In this document: in pieces, positions 33,844 through 43,830 of the stretch
Position numbering within the stretch: the stretch's first letter is position 1
How the letters are laid out: every line of letters begins with the position of its first letter
Assembly: GCF_000003815.2 (NCBI RefSeq)
Contig: NC_049981.1
Location: 33,024,793 to 33,069,170 of the forward strand
Length of the DNA: 44,378 bases
Reading direction: 5' to 3'
From: Branchiostoma floridae
Taxonomy: Eukaryota > Chordata > Leptocardii > Amphioxiformes > Branchiostomatidae
The notes under the pieces: generated by a model
The model's input: the letters and a program-made list of their open reading frames with translations, nothing else
Told to the model about the DNA's origin: nothing
Database searches by the model: none
Program-made: the position numbers and the translations under genes

Positions 33844-34009
33844 CACCAAGAGTCGTCGGCAGTGTTATCTTGTTCGCAAAATTCCTGATGTTAGACACAG
33901 ATCTCTTAGCTCGGCGATGCACTGCAGCTCCGTACAGGAAGGTGGCGCTCTTGCCACGCCCCGCTTCTTCATTCTGCTGCTCACGAGCGCTCGGGCCCTG
34001 AGGACTGAC
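33844..34009 (-). CDS. Basic linker exon with furin-like site (long gene exon 2)
   Basis: Acceptor CACCCAACAG, donor G/GTAGGG, phase 0 to phase 1, 166 bases. It codes VSPQGPSAREQQNEEAGRGK, then FLYGAAVHRRAKRSVSN, then ANKITLPTTLG. RRAKRS fits the furin consensus, so the ectodomain could be shed. The exon is clearly homologous to 42624-42777 on the plus strand, including the flanking intron (GATATGACACTCATACTTAT). It joins the coiled-coil exon to the collagen exon. Confidence 0.85.
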
Positions 34010-34828
34010 CTGTTGGGTGACATTAGATACACTTAATTAACTCGTTAGTCTTACAGTGTCTTTTCAAGATCATCTTGTCAGACACGTAGTCTCGCTCGTC
34101 AGGATGACAGGTTGGCGACAGTCCAACTCGGCCTATCCTGAACTTTGAACTCGTTTATCGGGCCTGCTGGTTTAGACTAGAGGCCGCAGGGATAAATTTT
34201 CTGGTCAATGCACCCGCGCGCAGACAGTAAGCTTTGTGCTAACATGCTGACAAGGTGCCATTATCAATTTTACAAGTCTTGTATGACTTGATAAGCATGA
34301 CAATATCTCTGTAATTCCGATGTACAATGTACCAAGCACAAGTCTGCGTTATATCAGCTGTAACTTGTGTTCTATCCACATGATAATGTTGATATATATC
34401 GTTCTCAATCAATTTTGCCTTTGTCGATAACTCATTACTTATTTCAAACATTTCATGTAATACTCACTGAGACAAAACATTATGTTTTAGAACAGGCACT
34501 AGGTCAACGAAGAACAATTTATCATCACTAGAACTACGTTTTACACTTGGTCTGTTTTAGGGGGTGGGGTGGGATGGGCGTCGCCATACTTCGGCAAGTA
34601 GATAGTGTACAGTTCATTACCTCCATGTAATGCGTCAGCCCTCTTAATCTGGGCTTTTTGAATGGCGTATAGATAAAATGTGAGGGTAGAAATGCTAGAT
34701 AAATCAATCTGCACACAATTCAGTTTACTGTAATTTGTCGGGAACCGCTCTAACGCACCACCCGGATCCATCGGACCGAAAATGTCCTCCTTGGGAGTTT
34801 GTCGTAAACTTGTATTTTATGACCATAC
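34010..34828 (-). other. Intron 1 of the long gene
   Basis: The first 120 bases past the donor include a segment (34715-34770, CAATTCAGTTTACTGTAATTTG and GGATCCATCGGACCGAAAAT) that is matched, inverted, by 40660-40745 after exon 1 of the plus gene. The inverted duplication therefore extends into intron 1. No further exon is seen. Confidence 0.6.
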
Positions 34829-35230
34829 CTGCTGTTCTCTCCACTGTTGTATTTCTTGCACCTGGACTCCCATTTCTTTCAGCTGGGCTTCCATGTCCTT
34901 CAGTTGGGACAGCTGGGCTTCCATGTCCTTCAGTTGGGACAGCTGGGCTTCCATGTCCTTCAGTTGGGACAGCTGGGCTTCCATGTCCTTCAGGTGCGCC
35001 TGCTGGGCTTCCATGTCCTTCAGTTGAGACACCTGAGCTTCCATGTGCGACAACTGTGACTTCATCTCTCCCTGCCTCACCAGTACAAACATGACGACAA
35101 ACATGGTGACGAAGCTCACAATGACAGCCGTGGCAGTTCCGATTGCTATACCCAGTATTTTCAGTGCCTCTTTACCCCGCATGGCTCCGTGCTTGGGGTA
35201 ACTCATGTCGGACAGCGTTTCGGAGCCCAT
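34829..35230 (-). CDS. Exon 1 of the long receptor: cytoplasmic tail, TM, decad coiled coil
   Basis: Start chosen at ATG 35230-35228, which lines up with the ATG of the plus-strand paralogue. The upstream open frame is conserved as DNA and is treated as 5' UTR. The 134 residues are a short tail (about 1-24, rich in Lys/Arg near the membrane), one hydrophobic segment (about 25-51, ILGIAIGTATAVIV and FVTMFVVMFVLV), then a coiled coil of 10-residue units MEAQLSQLKD. There is no signal peptide, so a type II membrane protein is expected. Donor CAG/GTATGG, phase 0. The layout matches FIBCD1, MARCO and SR-A. Confidence 0.9.
34881..35060 (-). repeat. 30-bp coding minisatellite, about six units
   Basis: Unit CAGCTGGGCTTCCATGTCCT plus TCAGTTGGGA on the plus strand, near identical over three central copies and slightly drifted at the edges. 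Each unit codes one decad of the coiled coil. The plus-strand paralogue has only three diverged decads. Confidence 0.95.
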
Positions 35231-35560
35231 TTTTAGATATGTCCGCCCGAAAAAGTACGTAAGCGTCGACCTACAGGCAGACCCCACCTGCACAACGACC
35301 TGTCCGCGACTGACTGACACCAAGATGTGACATCACCTTGAGCCCAACTGTTCTGTTCCCTTATTGGTTACAAACACCCATTTCCTCATACGTCATTCCT
35401 ATTTTTATCGATGACTGGAGATGCAGAGCAAGTAGACCATCAGGTCCGAACCGAAGTTTGGCGAAGGGTGCCGATGAGTGCCCGATAATTCCCGAATGCC
35501 GATTTGTGGTCACTCGGCAAAAGGAAGAAATACCGATCTAATTGGTGCACCAAGAACCTA
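35231..35560 (-). promoter_or_regulatory. Promoter and 5' UTR of the long receptor (inverted twin)
   Basis: Aligned, inverted, with 39985-40316. Shared blocks are ACCAATTAGATCGGTATTTC, a CCAAT box (ATTGG on the plus strand at 35363-35367, about 135 bases before the ATG) in the context AACCAAT..GGGAACAGAAC, and GTCAGTCAGTCG, which contains TCAGTC like a metazoan initiator. A copy of the dispersed CCGAACCGAAGTTTGGCGAA motif lies at about 35440. No TATA box is convincing. Confidence 0.6.
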
Positions 35561-36048
35561 AGGGTCGGGTTGTCCTCAGATAAAAGATACCATTTTTATA
35601 CAAGACAAATCAATTCATTTTTAACTAGTGTTTACAAATGTGATGCAGATATGTTCTTTGAAACGATGGAAGTAGAATATATGCTTGCTTGAAATGGATA
35701 CTGTAGTTTGGTTTGGATTCTTATTCTGTCAACAATTAATTGGTTTTACAAATTTGATGCAGGTTAATTCTTCTAAACGATGGAAATATAATATGTGCTT
35801 GGCTGAAACGGATAATGTAGTTTGATTTTGGGTCTTATTCTGTCAACAATTACTTGGGTCACTGGAGCCAGCAAGAGGTCGTGTTTTGTCTGTTACAGTG
35901 TTACAGACGGTGTCTCAGCGCTGTAAGAGCGTCTCACTGATTACTATGGAAAGGAATTGGATTTTATTCATGACACTGAGAACGAAATATTAGTACTTTT
36001 AACTGCATAGCTCACAGGAATATTCGCCAGTGTAAAAAACAACAACTG

Positions 36049-36093
<45 letters not shown>

Positions 36094-39000
36094 AAGAAGT
36101 CAATATCAACGGGAGGTCTGCAGCAGAGGAACACAAAAACGCAACTGTCGTAATTTTCTATGTTATAAGTCTTCTACTAAAACCGTACAACAAAACAACA
36201 CACGCCTGACAGAACACAGAATATCCCTTTAAGACTTTTAAAGGTCAAGCCTATGGTAATTCGGGGAACATCGACCACCGTCGGCTCATGTCCGACAGAC
36301 GACGAGTATGTACCGAAGCTGGCCGATTGGGCCCGAAGATCTCCGAATGCCTTGCTGGCCAAACTAGTGTAATCAGTGTGACACTTCCCTGGGGCTTCTT
36401 ATGTCCTCCAATCATTAACTTGAAATCGGTCTTTTTAGAACCATAATTGCTTCCGTTGTGGCTAATTTCTTGGATGTTGGTGTGCTCATCGCTATGATGA
36501 AAGACGTGATATCTGAAAACGGATAGCCATGTCAACAGAAAATCATGTCAACAACAGTAACTGTCCTGACTTGTGAACGCTGGGGTCAGGGACGACCGGT
36601 TTTAGACACACAGTGTGCAACAGTCTCAGCTGCATAATTGTTTAAACAGAAGTCATTGATGCATGAATATCCCAAAACACAGCCTCAACATCTTATATTG
36701 GTCATCCAAACAGTCAAAATACATCTTAGACCCAAAATATGAGTAAGGGAGATAACATATCTGTACGAGTAGGGGCCAGACAATGCAAGTACGTCTCTAC
36801 AGCTGGTACTTTTAATTACATAGCTCATAAGAAATTACATTTGTCCGTGTCTACTTAACCAAAGGAAGTCCATTTGTGCAGTCAATATCAACGGAAGACA
36901 TGTACTTGTACAAAGTAAACGTATCTTTCGTAATTTGTTTGTTTAGAAGTTCCTCTAACATTGCAGAATGGCAAAAGCAAGAAGCACACGCCTGGTTTGT
37001 CACTTTGGAGGTTATTGACCTGAGATAGAAGGACTACAGTCCCTGAGAGGAAGTGACTTGTTCGTTCCTGTTGACATTTTGAACAAAGTCTGAATGGTAG
37101 TCTTTTCACTCGTGGGCTAACTGGTAGTCCAGCCTGTAGCTGCGGGTGCCAATGCGAATCGATTTCTCATTTCCTACTTCACTGCCCATTACATAATAAT
37201 CCTCGTCACACTCTCTTCGGCAAACTTTCCAGGATCGTGGGACATCTTTTCGATATTTTCTCTCTTTCTGATGGCGAAATCAAACATTTGCTACTTTTTG
37301 GTACTTCCCTTTGAACGATTCCACAAACTGTTTGATTATGTCTTCAACCCAGAACTACATTGTACAAACTGGCCGCTTCTAACCATGTTTTTTTTTTCTT
37401 GTTCCGTGTCCTACCAAAATTTCCGGGGATGGGGGGTAACAGGACTACCAGTCAATACATTAGTATTCCATTTACTGCATCTTGTCAGTCATATGTTATT
37501 CTTATTTTCCTTTAATAGCTTCACCGATATAAGTTGTCTTAACTTGAGTGGGCCGCTACTTGTCTGTTATTTTGCCTTTATGTGTTTGTTCAATAAAAGA
37601 AAAAAAGTCAAATGCGAGACAGCCATACCTGTTGTTATGTTGATATGAACACTGTTCTCCAGAGGCTGTGAACCGGTGATACAACGTGGTGCAAGTATGG
37701 GGCAAACATTTACCTTTGTGTGTTAAAAAAAGAGTAAAAGTCGAATGGCTTCATCAGAATTAATCAGCAGCAAATAAGATCATTCCGATTGAACACAGTT
37801 TTTTTCTGTATCCGGTGTGTCTGTAATTAAGAATTAAAACCATACTGTACAAAAAGGTGCATACATCCTGGTCCAAGGATCTGAAAAAAATGTGAACAGC
37901 GACAGCTTTTTTCAAATGCATGTCATGTAGAAGTAAGTAATCAGACGGTATCCCGATTACACACAATGTTGTATCCTCCTTCCCCACACCACCCAAATGC
38001 CTCTATTTCAGCACTAGCAGCCAGCCCTATTGGACAGGATGTTGAATACTTTATTGTTTATGTGGACGACATGTCCTTAAACTAAACAATAGAGAATGTC
38101 TTTCAGACGTCTGAAAGTCAAGCCTATGGTGATTTGGACAACATCGGAGGCCGTCGGCTCATGTCGGCAGACGACGAGAACGAACCGAAGTTCACCGAAT
38201 GGGCCCGATGTTCTCCGAATCAGTTGCTGGGAAGAGTCACTGAGCAGAGTGTGGCCATACCAGCGTAATCAGTGTAACACTTGCCTGGGGCTTAAATTTA
38301 ACGTTTTTAAAACCCGAATCGCTTCCTTTATGGCTCAATACTTTACATTTGTTGGTTTGCTCATTTAGACGATATTGATAAGAGACGTGAAATTTGGTGG
38401 TTGGGTTTACGTTAACAACAGTAGCTGTCCTGACTGGGGTCAGGGATGGTTGCTCTAAGTGTGCAGCTGCTTATCTCAGCCGCATGAATGAGTGTTTATA
38501 CAGAATTTGTTAACACAGGAATTGTCCAAAAATACAGCTGTGACGTCTTACATAATGACCAGCCAAACCGTCAAAATTTATCTTAGACCCTAAATATGGC
38601 TAAAGATGGTAAGCGACCAGTGAAGCTATGGGCAAGACAATGTCAGTATTTATACGGATCAAGTTCTTCATTGTCAGTATTTTTCCTAAAACACCGAAAA
38701 AGACCCATTTAACTTCTTTCATAAATATCCTTAATCACCTACTGTGCTAACCTGCGGCAGCAAGGGTTAGGAACATGGATGTTTTGCGTGCGTAGAGAAT
38801 CGTCAATGTTGAACAGTGGTTTTAAAAGGAAAGGTGAACGGGGATCACATCGACTGCACACGGTGCTCTGTCCGAATTCAATAAACCTGTACTTATCATA
38901 ATTTAGCAGAATATTTACTACATACAGTCTGGCTCATATGTCGCAACCCCTTAGATTTCATGGGCTATTAAAATACCACGTGTATGAATATATTCAGATA

Positions 39001-39650
39001 CGTATGCATTTATAGTGATTTAGAGAGCATCAACTGACGTCCAACAGACGACGAGTACAGACCGAAGTCTGGCGAATGGGGCCGATGATTGTCGAGCGCA
39101 GTGCTCGAAAGAGTCGCTAGCTAGGCAGAATGTAGCCTTACTACACAATATGTTCAGCAGGTACTTTTACCTAACTATATAATGGCTTTGCCTAACTACA
39201 CAATAGCTAACTTGCAGGCACCTCACTTTAGAGACAATCTCTGTGGATATGCAGTAATTGCATAAATATTAGTCATGTGTTCAGTGGAACGCTTTCTTTC
39301 AGTAGCAACAAATAACGAACAGATCACAAACTAGAGAAATGGGCATCATTTACTGTTAAAAGCCACGATTATACCATAAGTTCTGACCTGCCATCTCGCC
39401 TGAGTTCAGGGCCGACCGGTTTTAGAGCGGATTGTTACAGCCTGGGGGCTGGACGGCTCGTTTCCAACTTAGAGCGGGACAGAGTTGTGTGTTTACCTCA
39501 AAATCACTGATGTGTGAAAATATTCAATTCTTACATGTTTTCGGTCCACGATATACTAAAATACGTTGTATGAATGAGCTGTTATCAACAGAGAGTGAGA
39601 GACTACATCTCTAGAGCTTAAAACGTTCGATATTTTTTGTACTTTTTTTA
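35561..39650. repeat. Repeat-built spacer between divergent genes
   Basis: A mosaic of copies of the family also seen at 3.0-5.1 kb. Segments 35668-35760 and 35781-35990 both match 3797-3990, 37660-37840 matches 4160-4340, and 39380-39530 matches 3050-3170 inverted. The GTCGGCTCATGTC...GACGACGAG motif recurs at about 36280, 38150 and 39040, and CTAACTACACAATA at 39150-39210. A GATT tetranucleotide run lies at 36049-36093. No gene is supported. Confidence 0.7.
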
Positions 39651-39749
39651 ATGAATTTTTTTCATCCGTTATGTTTAGTCGATACCTTGTATCAAGTCCA
39701 CCCCCCCACACACACATGCTTTGGTGTAGTGTCTACAGCATCGCAACCT

Positions 39750-39960
39750 GAGTAGATGTGAGCATCGCTAAGAAGGTGGGTCTCTCTGTAGACGTCTTAA
39801 CCCACATTTACCTGACGTTTGTACGACGCATCCTCGAGTACGCGAGCTCTGTTTGGGAAGAGTTGCCCAAACATTTTTCCGACTCTCTAGCATCTGTTCA
39901 AAAGTGCTGTTTGAGAATTATTGGCTTTCTGATGACTCGATCACAAACTAATGGACGGGA
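39750..39960 (+). pseudogene. LINE RT C-terminal fragment
   Basis: It reads MSIAKKVGLSVDVLTHIYLT, FVRRILEYASSVWEELP and SLASVQKCCLRIIG, the region after the RT core of non-LTR retrotransposons (FVRP-LEYA--VW---L------LE-VQ-RA-RII). It is truncated at both sides and sits about 350 bases upstream of the plus-gene ATG. Confidence 0.7.
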
Positions 39961-39984
39961 CAGAGCCACAGGCACTTAGCGTAC

Positions 39985-40316
39985 CAATTAGATCGGTATT
40001 TCTTCCTTGTGCCGAGTGACTTATATAACACCGAACTCGGGGATCATCGGCCACGAATCGGCCCCATTCGCTAACCCTCGCTTGGGACCCGACGGTCTAC
40101 GATGTGCTCCGAATCTGCAGATATAACAAAATGCATGACTGACGCATAAGGAAAGGGGCGTGTCACTGTGTTTCTAACCAATGGGGGAACAGAACTGTCG
40201 GGTTCAACGTTATATCATATCTGTAAAGTCAGTCAGTCGTGGACAGGTCTTTGTGTGAGCTAGGCCTGGCCTGTAGATCGACTTGCAGTTACTTTTTCGG
40301 GCGGAAATACGTAACC
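39985..40316 (+). promoter_or_regulatory. Promoter and 5' UTR of the short receptor (inverted twin)
   Basis: Counterpart of 35231-35560. The CCAAT box at 40178-40182 lies about 135 bases before the ATG, the same distance as in the long gene. GTCAGTCAGTCG is kept at about 40228. The start codon context ACCATGG is a good Kozak match. The non-coding stretch just before the ATG (TACTTTTTCGGGCGGA) is strongly conserved between the two genes. Confidence 0.6.
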
Positions 40317-40589
40317 ATGGGCTCTGGAAACCTCGAGGTGCCTTACCCGGCACGCGTGGCTGGGAGGGACAGGCTGGGGATAATCGCAGCGCTGTTGGTA
40401 GCCGTTTTGATCGTTTTCGTGTGTTTCGTCACCATGTTTGTACTGGTGAAGCAGGGGGTGGAACTTGGAGAAATGAAGTCACAAATGGCTCAGCTCAACG
40501 AAATGAAAGCCCAGCTGTCGCACCTGAGGAACATGGAAGCCCAACTAGTGCAGGAGTTGAGACAGTGGAAAGAACACCTGGACATGCAG
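40317..40589 (+). CDS. Exon 1 of the short receptor: tail, TM, coiled coil
   Basis: Start ATG 40317 in a strong Kozak context. The exon has 91 codons and ends at CAG/GTAAGG in phase 0. A tail of about 19 residues is followed by a hydrophobic segment LGIIAALLVAVLIVF and CFVTMFVLV (about 20-44), then KQG and three decad-like coiled-coil units (MKSQMAQLNE, MKAQLSHLRN, MEAQLVQELR), closing with QWKEHLDMQ. It is homologous to 34829-35230 throughout, but with fewer decads. Confidence 0.9.
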
Positions 40590-40940
40590 GTAAGGCCACT
40601 AAACACTAGACGATAACATATAGTCTTAGCCGTCACTAGTTTAAGCCAAACTTCCGATTTACATTTTCGGTCCGATGGATACGGGTGGTGGGTCAGAGCG
40701 GTTCCCGACAAGTTACAGTGACTTGTGTTCTGTGCAAATTGTTTCATTTAGCATTTCTACTGGTACAATTTATCTTAACACCATTAAAAAAGCACATATC
40801 ATGAGGTTTGGCGCATTCTGTGTGGAGGTAACGAACTGTACGCAGTTGGTCCCCTGCGGTCCCTAGTCAGGGCCAGCAGACCCGAAGTGCAGGATAGGCA
40901 GAGTTGGACCTTCACCAACCTGTCATCATGACGAGCGAGA

Positions 40941-42552
40941 TTAACCCTATCCAGACACTTAGGGGGGGGAGGGGGGGGCTAAAAGTGCCTGCGCCAACTT
41001 TGACCTCCTATAGCTCCCAAACGGCTTGTGCTAGAACAACCAAACTTAGTGAGTTTTCCTAAAATATTGTTGCCAACAATTTTTAAAAAAATTGGGTAAG
41101 TTTATGATTTTTCGTGTTGCCATGGCAACGGGTTTCTGAAAAGCAAATTTTACAAAAATCACTAATTTTTGTTTAAACAATGGGATTTTAAGATTTTCTT
41201 GCTAAAGTTAGCTTCTTTTCATATATCTTTAATATCCAACACATCTTAGTTAAACATTTATAATTGAATGTTCATAAATTATGCTAATGAAATGACGTAA
41301 TTGGGCAAAATCCAAGATGGCCGACAATATCATGATTTAAAGTATAAGGTCTTGGACCGGAGTTTCTTTTACGATTTCGGAGGTTGGCGGACAGCCTCAA
41401 GCCGATGGGCTACAGTTCCGCTAGTAAACGTAGGACGCGAAACTTAATCAATATGGTCGAAAGCCGTTTACTGCCTCTTTCCGACAAACCTATTGGTATC
41501 GTCTGTTGCTTCTTTATTTTGGGTAGAATATGTAGTAAAAGTTTAATTTTGGACCAGAAAACTATCATTTTTCAACACTTTTTTGATCGAAGCTGCTTGG
41601 AAAAAACGAATTTTCCCAGGATAACGGCCTACGTGGTAGAGAAGCTAAATTCTTCATGTTTATGCAAAATGAAAATAAAAAAAATTCCATGTGATAACTT
41701 TTTTGCAATCTCCGATGACGTAATTTCTTCGAAATCGCATGAAAAACGATGCTATTTGGGTCATGAGGCGAAAAAACCGCATCACCGTTGCAGCGGACTA
41801 ATACAAAAATGGTTTCGCTGGAGGGCCAACTACTCCTCGCACAAAAATAATACAACCCACGGGCTTTTCAGGAAATACGACAAATCTATGCTCAGCTATA
41901 ACGATCACCAAGCAATAGGGAGCAAAAATTAGGGAGACAACAACGCACTTCCGGCCTATTACACCACCCTTCCGCCAACTCCGGTCAGATTTGAACTCCG
42001 ACCCGGAACCATAACAAGCTTATTTTCACTCAGATTTCATCACTACGTGGTATTTTCTTACAGAAAACATTCATGTGAACGTTTTTAATCCATTTCCACG
42101 GGGTTTTAGCGTTATATGTTGAAAAAAATGTATCATTAAAAATTTAAGGTTGATAACCCAAGATGGCGGAAAGCTAAACTACAGATGACGTCATTCTATG
42201 ACGTCATTTTGACGTCGTTGCGTCGGCTTTTGACAACAGAAGTCTTATAACACTTAAATATTAATAAGAAACCTTTATTGGTAACTTTTTGAGTGAGATA
42301 TTTAGGTATTATGGAAATTCCCCGTTTTAGCCAAAAATATCAATTAATGACGTCATGATCACGTTATATTACGTCATAATGATATAAAAATTTCAGGAAT
42401 TATAAACTCGATGAGCACAACCCCCCCCCCCCTGCAAATTTGGCGATCGTACAGTGAGCCGTTTTGAAAATACGAAGGGGGGTCGAATGAGCCCCCCCCC
42501 CCCCCCCCCCAGGCCAGGGAATGCCCAAAAAGCCCAGTCTGGATAGGGTTAA
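40941..42552 (+). mobile_element. TTAA-flanked piggyBac-like element B with inserted segment
   Basis: It begins TTAACCCTATCCAGAC and ends GTCTGGATAGGGTTAA, the same termini as element A and in the same orientation, with G runs at the left and C runs at 42421-42431 and 42492-42510. Compared with A it has about 600 extra bases near 41350-41990. That segment contains a 182-codon open frame (41384-41932) with no recognised domain. The segment's own ends (GACCGGAGTT and AACTCCGGTC) are inverted. It lies in intron 1 of the short receptor. Confidence 0.75.
41384..41932 (+). CDS. Unrecognised 182-codon ORF in the nested segment
   Basis: An open frame starting MADSLKPMGYSS that lies wholly inside the segment of element B that is absent from element A. 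It is Lys/Ser/Cys-rich, without a signal peptide, membrane span or known motif. The reverse strand also has an open frame, and base composition gives no support for coding. It may be a chance frame or the remnant of a transposon gene. Confidence 0.15.
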   Translation: MADSLKPMGYSSASKRRTRNLINMVESRLLPLSDKPIGIVCCFFILGRICSKSLILDQKTIIFQHFFDRSCLEKTNFPRITAYVVEKLNSSCLCKMKIKKIPCDNFFAISDDVISSKSHEKRCYLGHEAKKPHHRCSGLIQKWFRWRANYSSHKNNTTHGLFRKYDKSMLSYNDHQAIGSKN

Positions 42553-42623
42553 GTCTTTACTGCACCGCCACTGTCAGCCAAACGATACCGAGTTAATTAA
42601 GCATATATAATGTCGCCCAACAG

Positions 42624-42777
42624 GTCAGTCCTCAGGGCCCAAGTGTCCATGAGCAGCAGAACGGAGCGGGGCGGGGCAAGAGCGCCACCTTTCTGTACGG
42701 AGCTGAAGTGCATCGCCGAGCTAAGTCCAACATCGGGAATTTTGCGAACAAGATTACACTGGCCACGACTCTTGGGG
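42624..42777 (+). CDS. Basic linker exon (short gene exon 2)
   Basis: Acceptor CGCCCAACAG, donor G/GTAGGG, phase 0 to phase 1, 154 bases. It codes VSPQGPSVHEQQNGAGRGK, FLYGAEVHRRAKSNIGN and ANKITLATTLG. It is homologous to 33844-34009 but lacks the residues that complete the furin-like site there (RRAKSN instead of RRAKRSVSN). Its last base completes the Asp codon at the start of FReD exon A. Confidence 0.88.
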
Positions 42778-43830
42778 GTAGGGATATGACACTCATACTT
42801 ATACATTATTGTAAACTTGAATATCGATGTGTTTACGAGTAGCCATCAAGAACAAAGGTACGTACCTTGATTCACTTTTCTACTCACTAATATGGCTGTC
42901 ATTGTGGATTGTTCCACTTACAATGGGGGCGGGGTGTGAAACATTCTGTTTTTGGTCGTTGTGTTTATGTTCGACTTAAATTGAAATCATTTTTATCTTT
43001 TCATAAATTTTACGTTTATTTGTGGTTTTTAAAAACGCTAAAGTTTATAAGAAAGTCGTGTGGATCGCCATTTCCACAATCCGAAAGGGACACATCAGAC
43101 TCTCGGATCCAGCCAGACCATAACTCCGCAGCACTACACGTTTTAAAATATAGGCCTTATGCCAGCTTTCTTCCATGGATTCATGGATCAATGGACGGAC
43201 CTTTTAACCCAGCCCTTCCAAAGCCCCTTCCAAAGGCCCTTCTTTCCTTGCCGAGTTTCATAGCTTAGTTAAACAATGGTACATTCCAGGCGAGTATTAA
43301 AACTCTCTTCTAGACGCATGTTACTGTATGTGGCCCAGCGTAATAAATCTACGCTTTAACTCACCATGTTTATATAAAGATATATCACAAATTGCATCAG
43401 AAGGAACTTATTTTGTAATGAAAAATAATGCATATTCATTGTGGGTCAAAAAGTTTTACAAAACCTGTTTAATGTGCCAATAATTCATCTGACATAAATT
43501 ATGATAATGAGGTAAATTTCCAATATCCCCTGGTACACTCGGGGATTTTTGCTGCATTTCCTACTGAAGTTGCTAGGTGTCGCTCTCAGCAGTTCAGTCT
43601 TAAAATACGCGGCAAGGCACGGCTTTTCTTAAAAGATTTCTTGTTTCACGTACGATCCCTGGGTGGAACGCGGCACTGTAGTAAGTGCTCCCACAGTTGA
43701 GTGCTCCCGTGCCAGGCAGTCGGGAAATAATTGCAGGGAATAATTAAAAGTACGCAGGTTTCTTAAAGTGCAACTGAAATGTGGTTGGTTTTCCGTATTT
43801 TTATTTACCGTTCTCTTCCAAACCCGGTAG
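42778..43830 (+). other. Intron 2 of the short receptor
   Basis: The first 60 bases match the intron after 33844 (GATATGACACTCATACTTAT). A segment at 43080-43145 (CCGAAAGGGACACATCAGAC and CTCCGCAGCAC) matches the minus strand at about 9890-9955, in the long gene's last intron region. No further exon is seen, and specifically no collagen, vWA or SRCR exon. Confidence 0.6.

Larger units (their letters stand above)
8410..35230 (-). other. Long mosaic receptor gene: TM, coiled coil, collagen, vWA, SRCR x7, FReD
   Basis: Gene-level entry. Exons on the minus strand, in order of translation: 35230-34829 (phase 0 out), 34009-33844 (0 to 1), 32019-31844 collagen (1 to 0), 31414-31279 Pro/Thr (0 to 1), vWA 31071-30921 (1 to 2), 30534-30384 (2 to 0), 30203-29981 (0 to 1), 29808-29776 (1 to 1), seven SRCR exons (1 to 1 each), probable mini-exons near 10.7-10.0 kb (1 to 1), and 8770-8410 (phase 2 in, stop). 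FReD exons A and B are absent and may lie in the gap at 9616-9715. Exons up to SRCR7 sum to 3610 bases. With short-gene-sized FReD exons A and B and the three candidate mini-exons, the total is in frame at about 1476 residues. By family analogy this is a type II surface receptor. The asymmetric phase chain makes the N-terminal half strong. The link from SRCR7 to the FReD rests on adjacency, phase 1, and the lack of any terminal or initial exon between them. It could instead be two or three genes. Confidence 0.6.

Noticed and set aside
40239-40316. N-terminal extension of the receptors upstream of the ATG (ACRSTCSYFFGRKY)
   Set aside because: It is in frame and conserved between paralogues, but it begins with GTG rather than ATG. 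The ATG at 40317 has a good Kozak context and is conserved, so the stretch is treated as 5' UTR.
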